DNA of 64,000 nucleotides, taken from the NCBI GenBank assembly GCA_032207245.1, contig CM063500.1, positions 63,809,430-63,873,429 of the forward strand. The letters are read 5' to 3'. The notes below the pieces were generated by a model. The model was not told the origin of the DNA, searched no databases, and saw only the letters and a list, made by a program, of their open reading frames with translations. The translations under genes were made by a program, and so were the position numbers. Shown piece by piece: positions 24,772 to 38,300 of this stretch. Each line of letters opens with the position of its first letter. The first letter of the stretch is position 1. This stretch comes from Pardosa pseudoannulata. Lineage: Eukaryota > Arthropoda > Arachnida > Araneae > Lycosidae.

Positions 24772-26264
24772 CACTCATGTCCATAAATTAAGGATAATTC
24801 AGAATCACACAGAAATTGAGCTCTAAAATAAAAATTTCACCTGTAGAATTATCACACACATCTTGAAGAAGAATATGCAAATTGCAGGAAACCACCAGAT
24901 GGCGCGGATAGTACGTCACAATGACGAGAGTATATGAAAGGGGTATATAAGGAATGGTAGCAAAGAAGTAAAATTGTTCACAAGCGCTTTAAAAGCCTTT
25001 CAGTGCAATAACCGCATAGTTATGGCACAAAGGAAGCATTTGGATGATTTGATGATCGGATGACTGGAATGTGGACGTACCCAGCTGGAAGTATCCGAGG
25101 AACTTGGAATCGCCCAGAGTGTCATCTCCAGGCTTTGGCAACGATTCAAACATGATGGTAATGTGAGTAGATGTTACAGCACAGGTCGCCCCCGAGTTAC
25201 TACGCCGAATGATGACCGGTATTTGGCAGTTACTGCCAAAAGAAACAGACGGAGCACAGCATCAGACCTGTCTCGTCAGCTCTCTTCAGCTACCGGTACG
25301 ACAGTTTCAAAGCAGACCGTGTACAGACGCTTAGGAAACATTGGTCTATATGCTCGTAGGCTTGTCAGATGTGTTCCCCTTACCGCAACTCACTGTCGCC
25401 TGCGATTATGCTGGGCTAGAGAGCATGCATTGTGGACACCGCAACAGTGGTCTTGTGTGATGTTTTCCGACGAGTCCAGGTTCAGTTTACATTCTAATTC
25501 TCGCCGGACTTTCATATGGAGAGCGCCAGGTACCCGTTACCACCAAGAGAACACCATTGAACGACACCGTTACGGTGGTGCAGGATGGCTCGTTTGGGGA
25601 GGAATTATTCTTGGTTCCAGAACTGACCTGCATGTTCAGAGTGTAACGATGACAGGCTACATCTATCGAGATGTCATTCTGGAACAACATGTACGTTTGT
25701 TTCGGGGCGCCATGGGTCCTGAATTTCTGTATATGGATGACAACGCCCGACCTCTCCGTGCAAACATTGTAGACGAATGCCTTCAATCGGAGGATATCAC
25801 CCGTATGGATTGGCCAGCATACTCACCGGACTTGAATCCAATAAAGCATGTGTGGGACATGCTTGGCCGACGAATTGCAGCCCGTCATCCCCCTCCCAAC
25901 TGTCTATCGGAACTTCGGAGGGCATTTCTTGATCAGTGGTGTAATTTTCCCCAAGATCAGATTGATAATCTGATACTCAGCATGCGTAGGCGTTGTAACG
26001 CTCGTATTGCATCGTCCGGAAGACATACTCCGTATTAACCATCATACTAACCATGTTATACTGTTTTCTGTAAATAGGTTCTTTTTTGAAATTTGCTCCA
26101 GGGAGTAAAAATCGCAATTTTTATTAATTATGTCAAACATATAGCATCTTTTTTGCTCTTTACCTTTTGTTTAATAAATAGACTTTACAAATAAGTCAAA
26201 TTTGTTTTGCTTTTGTCTCTTTCATTGCCTGAACTTCATTATCCTTAATTTATGGACATGAGTG
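24772..26264 (+). mobile_element. Tc1-like element, nearly full length
   Basis: Inverted ends of about 28 bp starting CACTCATGTCCATAAATTAA, flanked by TA (24770-24771, 26265-26266). 1493 bp. Both ends are essentially intact, so insertion looks fairly recent. Carries the transposase pseudogene described separately. Confidence 0.95.
25022..26038 (+). pseudogene. Tc1 transposase, one nonsense codon and catalytic E-to-K
   Basis: The full gene is 338 codons from ATG 25022. Codon 14 is TGA (25061-25063), probably from CGA; after it the frame is open to the TAA at 26038. An N-terminal HTH (TQLEVSEELGIAQSVISRLW) and a second DNA-binding region (GRPRVTTP) precede the DDE domain. Asp150 (FSDESRF) and Asp240 (MDDNAR) are present. 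The residue exactly 34 positions after Asp240, where this family has Glu, is Lys275 (NPIKHVWD; AAG 25844-25846). Leu replaces the usual His in NARPH. It is therefore predicted to be inactive. Confidence 0.9.
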
Positions 26265-26423
26265 TATATTATATAAACATAAAGTTGTAAATGTTTTATT
26301 TTGTGAGTTCATTCTGAATATATGGTATAGAAAGAAAACATGTTTATGTATTTTCCCATAATATTTGGTGGTAGGGGCGCAGGCCAGTTTTTGCCATGGG
26401 TGCCAAAGAACATAGTTATGGCG

Positions 26424-26601
26424 TGGTTGGTTTGTTTGGAGTGCTACAGTCTATTATTTTGCTCATGACGGATAATGAGACCAGAATCTACTGCTTAAAG
26501 TGAATTCCAAATGGCTACAAAAATTCATGCTAGCAGTGGGATTCGAACCCATGAACTCCAGTACCAAAGAGTAGCACTCTACCATTTGGCCATGATTCAG
26601 C
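26424..26601 (-). mobile_element. SINE family 1
   Basis: Tail ggttggtttgtttggagtgc at left; complement of the B box (gtgggattcgaacccatg) and A box (accatttggccatga) at right. Target duplication not clear. Confidence 0.8.
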
Positions 26602-26830
26602 TCAATTAGTACTTAGTGTAGTCATAAATTCTAAAGTACTTAAGTTCTAAAATAAAAGATCTAGGATTCAGGAAAAAATATTACTATGAAATGCCAGCTA
26701 TATTTAATTACTGTAATAAAAAAGCAATTTATTTCTTTATTGAATTTTAGGTAAATGCAAAGAAATTTCAATATCTGACCAACCCTGATTTCAAATAACT
26801 AACACTTAAGCACAACAAACATATCATTGC

Positions 26831-26836
26831 TTTATT
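26831..26836 (-). terminator. Possible COQ8 poly(A) signal
   Basis: AATAAA on the minus strand 94 bases beyond the stop codon. Such hexamers are common in AT-rich sequence, so this is only a positional inference. Confidence 0.35.
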
Positions 26837-26929
26837 TACTAATAACAATATTTCCATCAATTTACAATAAAAATATTAACTATTTGCAAAAGATTTTAAT
26901 TACAAATAAACAACGTCAAAAAATCAAAT

Positions 26930-27226
26930 CTACATTTTTATTGATTCAGCTCTTTTGTTAGCAAGGTATTGCTCATAAACATCTTCAAATAATTCTCTGC
27001 AATTGATTACAGCACCAAGCTTTGTGCATAATAAGAAAATACCAGACATTTTGCGATGGAGGGAATATGTCTCTTCAGGTGGAGCAGTCAACCTGTGCTT
27101 TAGCATTACTGGAACTAAATGGTGAATTCTATGAGTCATGTTTTGTTCCTTGAACTTAAATCCTTCTTTAGATGCAAAGGCTTCACCAAGTATCATAACT
27201 GCATCAACATGTGCTTCTTCCATGAC
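26930..27226 (-). CDS. COQ8: COQ8 last coding exon
   Basis: Residues 568-665 and a stop at 26930. Carries LGEAFAS and [19 protein letters not shown], the conserved C-terminal helices. An AATAAA on the minus strand at 26836-26831, about 95 bp past the stop, is a plausible poly(A) signal. Confidence 0.96.
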   Translation of the reverse strand, partial: VMEEAHVDAVMILGEAFASKEGFKFKEQNMTHRIHHLVPVMLKHRLTAPPEETYSLHRKMSGIFLLCTKLGAVINCRELFEDVYEQYLANKRAESIKM

Positions 27227-30200
27227 CTATAGGGTTAAATGTTTAAATGTATATAATTTTCAACAACTATTAATTATTATTACTAAATATTAGTTAAGTC
27301 TAGTTGTCAAATATAAAACATATATCTATATATGTATCCCCCTACCATACGAAATTTTTTTTGCTTTTATATTATGAGATATTAAAGTAACACAGCTGTG
27401 CTATCAGGGTCTGATTATCGCATTGGCACGAAAATTTTAGAGAGCACAAAAATTTAGTCGAGTGCTTGAAACACATATTAAGTGGGGAAAAATTGCAAAC
27501 TTATGCTACCATTGCTAAGTTTTAATAAATTATTGTACGAGGTAATTGTATTTGTCATGAACTATATTGTTTCCTATTTACTTTAATTTTACTATTATTT
27601 ACCTGATAATTAATTCCTTCAACAAACCTGGTGCTCTTTTTATCCTATGGGTTATAGCATATTCATAAGACAGATTATTAGCAATGTACCACTATAAACC
27701 ATTAAATCATCTCATCAATTTAAATTATTTTTAATTCTATTATTATTTATTTTCTGCACCACAGAGCTTGTGAGTGTGACATGGTAAAAATAAAAAAAGT
27801 GGATACTGTAGGTCTTTAAAAGTCCTTAATTTTTAGCATGGCTAAACAGAGATAATAATGATTACGTAAAATGAAAAATTGGTGTTTTTGATTTTGAATA
27901 TTACTTTAATGCTAATTTCTTAAATCCGTTTGCTAATTCAATATTATAATTTTTATATGACTGTAAGTAGAATAATAACCTGTAGCTATAAATTTGCATG
28001 GGGGTGGAGGGTACAAAAATTGGATTGTACCCTGGCCACAAAAGTATCTTAGTCAGGCTCTGTGTGCTATTGTAACCATAAATTAATATATATTAAGGTT
28101 TGATATCATATAACAGGATAAGTTGCATAAACTTTAATATTTACAGTTTTATTTTTTTTTCAGTTTTAAAGAAACTATACAATATTGAGTAAATTTATGA
28201 CAAATAACAAGGATTTGTATAAAGAACAATATATATGCATAACTCATATATATATATGTAAATGAAGGGAAAAGTAAACAAAATTGATAAACAAAAGTAG
28301 AGATTTTGTATAAAACTCTGAAGAAGATTAATTAAGGAATATACTGCTACAATACATCTTGTAATTTGATAGATCAATAGTACCAAAGCAAATTTATAGC
28401 TGAAAGTCCTCATTATGACCTGAGAAAATTTTCAGTGAGGATACTGCTCATTCTTTATATGAACCTCATTTTCCCAATTCTGATTATCTTATAGACTCTT
28501 TGTCATAAAATGGAGTGCATGTCAATGTTTTGCAGTCATGGCCATTTGGTGTGATAAAGCAAGACACCATTTCAGTTATCAAAGATATTTATGACCAGTG
28601 TGTTGGTTGGATGGGTTCCAGCTTCGTTATGGAGATAGGATAAATTGCAAAATCATCTAAGAAGAAAAATCTAAGAAAGAATCTCCAAAAACATGTTAGA
28701 CAATTTAAGTTCATCTTGTTCTTATAATGATGTGGAACCCATTCAACTGACACTCTGGCAATAAATATCTTTAGTAACTGAAACAGTCTATTGCCTTATA
28801 ACACCAACTGACCGTGGTTACGAAACCCTGTTGTATGCTCTGATTATTTTTAATTATAGGACTAAAAACTTACTTTTGTTTCATAGCCAGTGAGAAATCC
28901 TAATTCCTGTGAAAATCGCAAAACATTTTCCCTATCTTGTTCAGCAGCAGATTTGATTATACTCATATATGTATCAACAAATTCTGGTGTATATTCATTG
29001 CAAGCTCCAAAATCTAAAAGCACGATCTAAAAGGAAAACAAATATTTCCCACTTTAATATTTGAATAAAATTTTGTAAGTTAAAATTTTTTTCTATTAAT
29101 GTTGAAAACTGAAGAATTGATTTTTATAGTTCAAGCTTAGTTTCATATAAAGGATTTATCCAAAACTTGACTAACAAATCATTTGAAGTATTAATTTTAA
29201 ATACATTATAAAACATATACATTTTCAATGAACTACATATTAGATTTCTTTTAATATTTGCAGATAAAATATACTTTCATTTCTCTTTTGAATACATGGC
29301 TTTACAATTAATTGAACTTTACAGAATAGTCAGTTCAAGAAACAATATTTTCTTTTCATTAAGCATAATTAACACAGACTAACTGATATCTGAGAAGTAA
29401 TAAACCGTTGGAAATTATGCTAATAAAATTTTAAAAATATGCATAAAATAAAGAAACAATTCATACAGAAAGTTACAAAATTCATTGTTACCTGTTGTGT
29501 GTCATGATTATATAAAAAGTTGGCCCAATTAGGATCAGTCTGCATGAACCTGAACAGAAAAATTTCCATGAGGCATAAATGAAGTAACCTTCTGCACACC
29601 TGAAATGAATTTTTCAATATAAAAAATTGGTATTAGAAAGAGAGTTAGAAAATTTAGTTAAACACCACTTAATTAAAGATGAGTTAATTCCACATGTGCA
29701 TACATGACATACATGCACAGTCAGTACCGGCTATATGGTACCACTTATAAGGTCACTCCGCTTATATGGTCAGTTTCCTAAAGTCCCTTCTAACTTAATA
29801 GGAAACAAATGTTAAAGTGCACCACTTATACAGTCACTTTCTTTTTCTTGTTACCAGTTATATGGTCAGTTTCACGTTTTTAACGAGTTTTTGTTTTTTT
29901 TTCTTTTCATTTTTTTAAAAGAAGTCAGTGCGAAATCGGAGGGGACCTGAATTCAAGTTTTTATTTCCCTCAGTTTCCCTCTCTTGTTTGTGTAGACATC
30001 ACCTCTCTCAGTTCTCTTGCTCCCTGACAAGAGGGGACATCTGTCTGTTTACTAGTTGAAGTTATCTCTCCCTGCTTACGTTGAAATTGAGATGAAACAA
30101 GTAAAGGAAAATTTTGTTGCATTTGTATCATATTGCCGCATAAAGAAGATTAGCCAACGAGCTCAGTGGCCGAATGGTCAAAGCGCACGATCCAGACCCG

Positions 30201-32296
30201 AAGATTGTGGGTTCGATGCTTGCTATGGCGGTTGATCCAAAGTACGAATTTTTAATTTAAAAATGTTATTTATTGTTTCCTTATGTTCTTGAACATTCTA
30301 GATCTTTCTTTAATATGTAAATTAGTTATTTCTCGAATATTCTGTTTGGGTATAAAAGTTGATACCCACTAGTTGTAGGCAACTTCTCGATCTTGTAAAG
30401 TTGTGAGTTGCAACTTAGTTTCAATAAATTCTTCTGTTAAGTTAAACGGTGTGTTCATTCGAATCTTTGTGACAATATGTTACGAATAAGAATGTTCATT
30501 TTTCAATTATGGCTTCAAAAAGAAAGAATTTATCATTTGCTGCCAAAAATGAATTGATTGAAAATTTAAAAAAATTCTAATCTTTTAAACGCTACTTTTG
30601 CCAAAGCAAATTCGATTACCCGGACGGCATTAAACAACATTTTAGCTACCAAACTTTGGTCCTCAAGTGTTGAAATTGGTGATCAAGAAAGAAAACGTCA
30701 GCGCTTGTCACCTTATGGGAATATGGATAAGGCTCTTCTGTTATGGATTAAAAATGTACAGTATATGCACAATAGGGTTGTATTGTTCGGCACATATGGT
30801 CACCTCGCTTATATGGTCTGATTTTTCTGGAGAGCTGATCATATAACCGAAACAGACTGCACATAGATTCTATTTGCATAAAAATGTAAAATAATAATAA
30901 TAGTACTTTAAAAGTAGCATACCTCATTCCTCACATCTTGACTTGAATCCTGTAATTTGTCAATAGGTGTCCCATATACAAGTTCTGTTGTTAAAACATT
31001 ACTTGTGGATAAATTGTCATATACTTCAGGAACCAGAAAAACAGGAAAATTTTCAAGTAATTTTCTGCAAGTTTCAATTATTTTCAAAGATGAGAAAATT
31101 TAAAAAATAATTTGAATAAAATAATTACTATAATTATTATTTGAAAGAGATAATTCAATGGGAGCATTAAATTTTTTCTTGAAAAAAAAAATGGATTGAT
31201 GCAGGTAAGTTTTCAGTAATGCAACAGGTATTTGGGTAAAATAAAGTCTTTGTGTCAAAATATAATAAAACAAAAAATGACAAAGCAAACATGAATAAAG
31301 ATACAAATTAATTAAAATTTACAAGCAATCTGTGTGCTTAGTGACTACTAAGATCTGAGTAGCCAGGTCAGAAATATGTTTTTAATTCTTACATAACTAT
31401 ACCATCAAATACTACTATTAGGTAGCAAAAAATGTCAATAATAATTTAAATTTTATGGATTTTTATTCAAAACTGAGTTTTTATAATGTGTATCAGTAAA
31501 ACGTTTTTACTACTTAATTATACAATTAAAATTTTATTTACTGAAATAAAATAATTTGATATAAATTTAATTGTAGAATGGATGAAATGGCTAAGTAATT
31601 TTTAAAAACAATCACAAAAAAAGTACAGCACTTACTTAAATCTTTTCCCAGATTTTGCTTCATATAAATAATCTACTTCCTTCTTTAATTCTCTCTCAGC
31701 TACAGCCATTACATTTTCTAAATATAAACCTTTTAAAGAAAGAAATAATAATTAATTTGTTATTTTAGAAAGAAAAAAGTTGATAATTGAGAAACTTTTA
31801 ACAATATAGAACAATCAATGTGAATTTTTTTTTGTAAAAAAAAATAATATACTGCACTAATTAAATATTTAAAAATAACCAAGTATACACAACAACAAAT
31901 TACATTATAAGTTAAAAAAAATAAAAAAGATCATAAAACACCTAATATAAATCATCAAATGAAAGAAATAAAGAAATGCATAGTATTTTAAGGTAAATTT
32001 TTAAAAAATATATAGTAAAAGTGACCATAGTGAGGCTTGCAAGCTTTATGTGGCTCTTGCAGGTGAATGATCTGATTTTTATGTGAATAAAATAAATGTA
32101 TGAAAGATGATAAACTAAAACTTATTGATGGCTAAAAGTAATTGACTTATTTCATTCTTGTTAGTTAAAATTTAACATTATTTAAAACACAGACATAAAT
32201 ATTTTTTTTTAATTAATCAGACAGTTTTATAAAAGAAAGATTTACTTGTGGATGCTGTAAAAAAGTTGTCAATCTTAGCAGTTAACTGCTAAATTA

Positions 32297-32327
<31 letters not shown>

Positions 32328-35300
32328 GTTATGGGACAGACTTCTCAATGGGTGGTTGCAGTCATGGCTCATTAAATTGACACCGTTTTAGTTAAAGACC
32401 TTTATTAAGATAACATTGGAGGACGGGTCCCCACTTCATCATAGGAGCAGAACAAACTGAAGGGTCAGCTAGCATGCAGTTATATGTACAAGACCCTTAA
32501 CACCTGGGAAAATATCTGCCTCTGACAGCGTGCATTTCCTTTTTGTTTGGAAATTTCCACTAGGGCCATGTGAAGTTATAATTGGTTAGGCCCCTTCTCT
32601 GAGGGCATAAACTGTAGCCCCAGTGGTCAATTTAGATTCTTAAACTCATGATGATAGTTAAATTTAATTTATGTGTTGTTCATTTTATGACGTGAATTGT
32701 TTTACTTTTCAAAAATGCATATATTGTTAGAGTGATATAATCTAAAAACCAATTTGAATTTTCAAATAAATATAAGTGAATTGTAGATTGATGAAAGTTT
32801 GAAAAGGACCTTAAATGGTATTTTTTACTTAAACAGCTAAGTTGCAGTAGCTCATTTATCAATGGCAGCAATCTTGTAATTGGAGGTTTGCAAGTTCAAA
32901 GCTAGAGTGGGTAAAAGATCAGCTTTGCTCATTAATGGCAGCTGAGACATGTAAAATACGTGTGTGGTTGCAATGTCTTCCCCGTTCTTAAGCTATACCT
33001 TTGTAGGAGGCACGTGAAGCCTGGGGGGGGGTCTTCTGCTTGGTCCCCGCTTCTAAATAACAAGTACCCACTGTGTCTGTGTTTTCTTTGAAAGTAATGG
33101 TGTTCCTATGATAAAAAATGGTCAACAAAATATGTGTCATTCTATGACAAATGCTTAACAGGCAAGTGCTCCGACATTATTGAAAAAATTAAATGGCAAT
33201 AAAAGAAAAAAAATTTAAAATGAAGATACAGCATAACCTCTGAAATCTGGAGTCTTAGATTTAGATTTAGGGTGGGGTAGCCCATGAGAGCACCAGCACT
33301 GCGACCCAAGGCCTATTGTACTGAAACCCTCCATTTACTGGAACAAAGGAGTCCCAGCATAAAGTTAAGAAATATTAACAATTAGGTCTCAGAGAGACCA
33401 ATAGCTGAGATAAATCTAAGCAGCAATTTAACAGGGAGGTTAATCAGCCCCCCACAGCTCGATGAAGTGATATCCAAGAAATTCAAATCTCTTGGCACAG
33501 TAGTAGTTACATTCACACAAAATGTGTGAGGAACTCTCCTCTGCCATATGACACCCCCTACGTACCAGGCTGTCTGCGATGCCAATAATGTTAAGGTGCC
33601 TCTTTTCTTAGCTCATTTCTACTGAGTTTAAGTAGCTCATTAGCCCTCATCCAGGGGTAACTCTGGTTAAGCTGTTTGGCCTGCCTTTGATTACCAGAAT
33701 CAAGCCAAGTTCTATAAGTCTTCCCCAATCTGAAGTCTTAATCCAAACCACTTATAAAATCAATATTGATACACCATTGATGATTGTCAAAATTGACTAA
33801 AAATAAAAATATTGCACTCAATCAGATGTACAGAAGTCTTTAAAATTAATCACAATATATCAATTGTCGCTTCTCTGAGCTACTCTGAAATTATTTATTG
33901 TGATATAAATAAAAAAGTTAATGATAGCTATAAAGATGAAAGTGAACCAGAATATGCCAAAAATGAGAAAGCATCAACAGAAGACCTGATAAAATCATGA
34001 AATAAACTGATATCAGGCTTGAAATAATAGAATTCCCTAACAGAACATGAAATTATGGTAATATACCAGATTTGCAAAAAAGTCATTTCTACTCAGCTAA
34101 AGCAACAAACTTTTCATGAAATATTTAAATTCTATAGTAAATATCAATAAATATATTAGGCATTCCCATTTATTTAATAATGAAACAATTTGATATGTTG
34201 TTTATATATATATGTTATTTTGTTTTAATATTTTAGGTTATTTAAAAATTTCTGAAATATGGAATTGTCACATCCAAAATTATTCCAGATTTAAAAGGTT
34301 GTACTGCATTAATTTTACCAGAAAGAAAAATAAATTGATAAAAAATTACCTTTGGGTAATATATTCCAGAAGTTAACAATACCCATAAGACTTTTTATGT
34401 CACTTTCTATGCCTTCTGCTACTCCAGGATACTACAAATATTATGAAATTAGAATAAAATATCAGCTAAAAAAATCATAAACAAATATATCTTGAAATAT
34501 AACTAAATGAAAATTAAATAATACTAATTTTCCGAATTATGTATCAATTAATGAAATGTTTGGTTTGGTTTGGGTTTTGGAGTGCTACAGTCTACTTTTT
34601 TAACACGAGGGCTAACGAGACCGGGACCTACTTCTTAAAGCCAATTTCAACATCCATGCCATAGTGGGATTCGAACCCACGAACTCTGGTCCCAAAGGCC
34701 AGCACCCTAACCATTCGGCCATCGTTCGGCAATAAAATGTTTGTAAATATCATCTCATTTTTAATGATATGAAGGAGAAACTATATGTATTAGTTCTATT
34801 TTAATAGAAGAAAGAAGGGTATAATTCAATAAACCAAACTTGTTAAAATGCCAAACTGGTATTAGAACAGATACTAGTACTATATTGAGGTCTCGTGGTA
34901 TTTTAAACCATACATACAGAGGAAAAAGAAACGTACCATATCTTACCACCTTGTATATACAGTAATGGTTAATATAAATACAATATTACAAGAAAATGTT
35001 GCACAAAAATTTGACAGATTTCTTTCCCATTACTTTTTACTGCAAATAAATAATATATACCCAGAGATTTCTAAAATGCAAAATGTCTACCATCTAAAAG
35101 TACTTTAAATCTAACGATTTAATTCATGCACCAAACAACATATCATTCTGAAAATAATGCTAATAATATAAAAACATTATATTATTATTAACTTTGTTAC
35201 AATTAACTTCATACAGATATTATATAATAAATAAGTTACAATGAAAACCAAACTCTACTGAATAATATATTCTTATTTGTTTCAGTTTCAAATCTAATAC

Positions 35301-38300
35301 ATATACTTAGGACTAGATTATGAGATCCAGCTTCAGTTGCCTTTATACAGATTAATGATGTAAAAATGGAAAATGTTACGTAGATGAGATCCAATTGAAG
35401 TATAATTATTAAAAATTTTACAAGTATTATTTTTGCTAAAAAGTAATGGCCATATTAAAATTATGAATAAATAAAAACTATACATGTAACACTAAGAAAA
35501 TAGAATTAAAAGTTTAATGACTAAACATAACAGTTTCAAATAAATGGAAGTTTTAAACTGTCACATATCTATTCTTTACTCTACAAATACACTATTTCTA
35601 TTATGCTTTCAGCTTTGAAATGATTTGTATGTCATAGTCTTTAGGTATAACCTTGGAGCACCAAAATGTTTTATATCATCTATTTTATATGTACTATTAC
35701 ACAAACTCCCCCTGCCATAAAAGGGGGGCAATCAGCTAAAGTTTTTTTTTTTTTTTTTTAAATTGCCCAGATACTGATAACTAATTTGAAAAATTTGTTA
35801 TACTTGGATTTTCAGGGCAACTTCAGTTCCATCCAGTAGCTTTGCACAATGAACTTGACCTATTGAGGCTGCAGCGAAAGGTTTCGGATCAAATTCAGAA
35901 AAAAGACTTCTCCATTCATGTCCTAATTCTTTTTTTAGTACTTTCTGCAATAAAAAATGTTTAAATGGCAGTAAAAGATTAATTTACAGCAATCAAACTT
36001 TTATTTAAGATAGTAAAATCTACAGTTTGGACATTTACAGAGGGAAATTCAAACTAGTAGTAATTTTGCTATTGTCAGTTTGTTAAACTTTAAAGTGTAT
36101 AATAATGTTTAGAAAGAATTCTTTTTTTAATACAGAAGTTATATTGTTAATAAGATGTCTGCTTTCTGCGAGATTTCTGGATAATTATTCATAGGTAAAC
36201 ATCTGATGCTATAAGTAAGACTTAGTGCAGTGACTCCCAATATCCCTATCCTATGACACAAACCATAACAGAAAACTAAGTCATATGATCTTAAAGCATT
36301 TTTTTTTAATATTACGCCCATCTGAACTCTTTCGAGCATACGATACCTTGCAATCCAATACAGACAAGAAATTGTCCCATTAGATGGGAGAGTCGAAAAG
36401 GAACCCAAAGAAATAACATCCTGTAGGGCAGAAGAAGAAAGGTGATCTTCATGCATTGGGGCTGAAGCACAAAAAAACACAGTTTGGTGAACCAGCAAGA
36501 CCAACTTTGTATATATGGGCCTGAAGAAAATCATGTCCAGTCTCAAGGTGGAAACAGGCCATACCAATAGCTCTGGGCAAGGTGCTACATATTTGCCTAT
36601 CCAAAAAAGAAGAAAAATTTTTCCGAAAGCAATATCCTATAATGACATAGTCGAGCCTTACAAACATGTTCACGGATGGCCCGCTTAACATTTCTTATAG
36701 GGGCACAAGTTATGGGTTGGTGCAGAAAACAGCCTTCTTTAGCAAGTGCATCTGCAGGCTCATTCCCAGGCACATTACAGTGGCTAGGGATCCATTGCAG
36801 AATTACCTCCTTCCCTGATTCAATCAAGGAACTAATTTGTTTTTTATACTCAAATTCAATGAGATTAAGTACCACAGTATAATTAGTTATTGTATGAAAT
36901 TATTATAAATAACATTGAAATATGAACCATGTATGTTTATAGGAATAACTAGCATTAAAGATTCTTCAGTTTACAGCTCAATGTTCTTAATAACAAAGAT
37001 ACCAGCCATATTGCCTTTATGCATATATGCCAGAAAAAGGTATAAACATAATGCAGTCCACAGTTATTTCAAGCTATATTTTGGAGAGAAAAACAGTGAA
37101 ATAACAGAACTACATCTTCAGATTTTAGAAAAAAGATAATAAAGAGATCATTTTATGACTGCTCAAATTTTCTGCAAGTTCTCCAAATTGAAATTTACAA
37201 TATAACTCAAAGCTACTATGTTAGCAATTAACAACTGAATATGAAGTGCTAACACAAAATTTCTAAGTGATATAAATGGTACATAACATAAAGGCTATGA
37301 GAAATTTCAATCAGTTTCCAATAACTCAATAATGCAAAATAAAATCTTGTAAAGCAAATTTCCGTACAAAATTTTAATAATTTGTTGAAGTTAGGTAGTT
37401 TAATTAAAAATTAATACAGTTAAAAATTTTATATACCTATTTAATTTCAATAAGAAAAAAAAAATAGTTAATACCTCCATTTGCCAAGAGGGCATGAAAT
37501 CTGCAGACTGACGAACACGTTCGAACACAGCTGCTAACTGAGGGTTTATCATGGCATTATCTAAGAAAAAAAAAGGATATTTTGAAATAAATTTACTAAT
37601 GGACACATATATATTATCTTCTATGTAAATAAAGATATATTAAATTATATTAAAATTTTAGATAGTTTTAAAAAATTTATAAAATTACTAAATTAATTTA
37701 TCTATTTTAACTCACAATAGGTTGCTTACTTTGCCAGATATAAAGCATTTGTGATGGCACACCAGAGTTTGTTCACATCAAGTTTGATCACTTTTAGATG
37801 GGAGAACATTAGTCCCAGATTTTGTATTTCTCTCCCACCTGCTGACTTTCTAACAAAAAGACATTCAGACCTACAGATTTCTCCTACATATATATGAGGA
37901 GATATATTTCAACAGACTCTAAGTGTTTGACTTCAGCCCCCCCCCAGGATTCTAGCCTAGCTCTGAGAAATCTTATGTCCCTGAATAAATTGAAGTCTTA
38001 CAATGGGCCACCTGCCAACTACCCAGATGGGTGTAAGGTTTTTGTTATGCTATGTTGAAGAATCCCCTTAATTTTATCATCCTCAATATTCACCTCTCAA
38101 AATTTCCTGTTCTTGTTTAGCTTTCCGGTTTCTCATCTATAGGTGCAATGAGCTAATTTATTCTCTTCCACTTGTTTGGCTCATTTTCTCGGCCCACGTG
38201 GTTCAAGCCACCCTCACTGAATCCAGCATCTAGAGGTTTGCTAAGCATCCAGTAGTCTTCTAAATTCTCCAGTCCAAGTCTGTTGCATTTGCTCCATGTT

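Larger units (their letters stand above)
29718..30859 (+). mobile_element. pogo/Tigger-like element, copy 2 (interrupted)
   Basis: Ends are CAGTCAGTACCGGCTATATGG and, inverted, CAGTCTGTTTCGGTTATATG. A transposase start at about 30509 reads [20 protein letters not shown], a CENP-B-type HTH. It is then broken by frameshifts; [20 protein letters not shown] follows in another frame. The catalytic region is absent. Interrupted by an LTR-like insertion at 30134-30474. Confidence 0.75.

Noticed and set aside
28430..28860. GC-richer intron block in COQ8
   Set aside because: No repeat partner, ORF or RNA-like structure that I could support.
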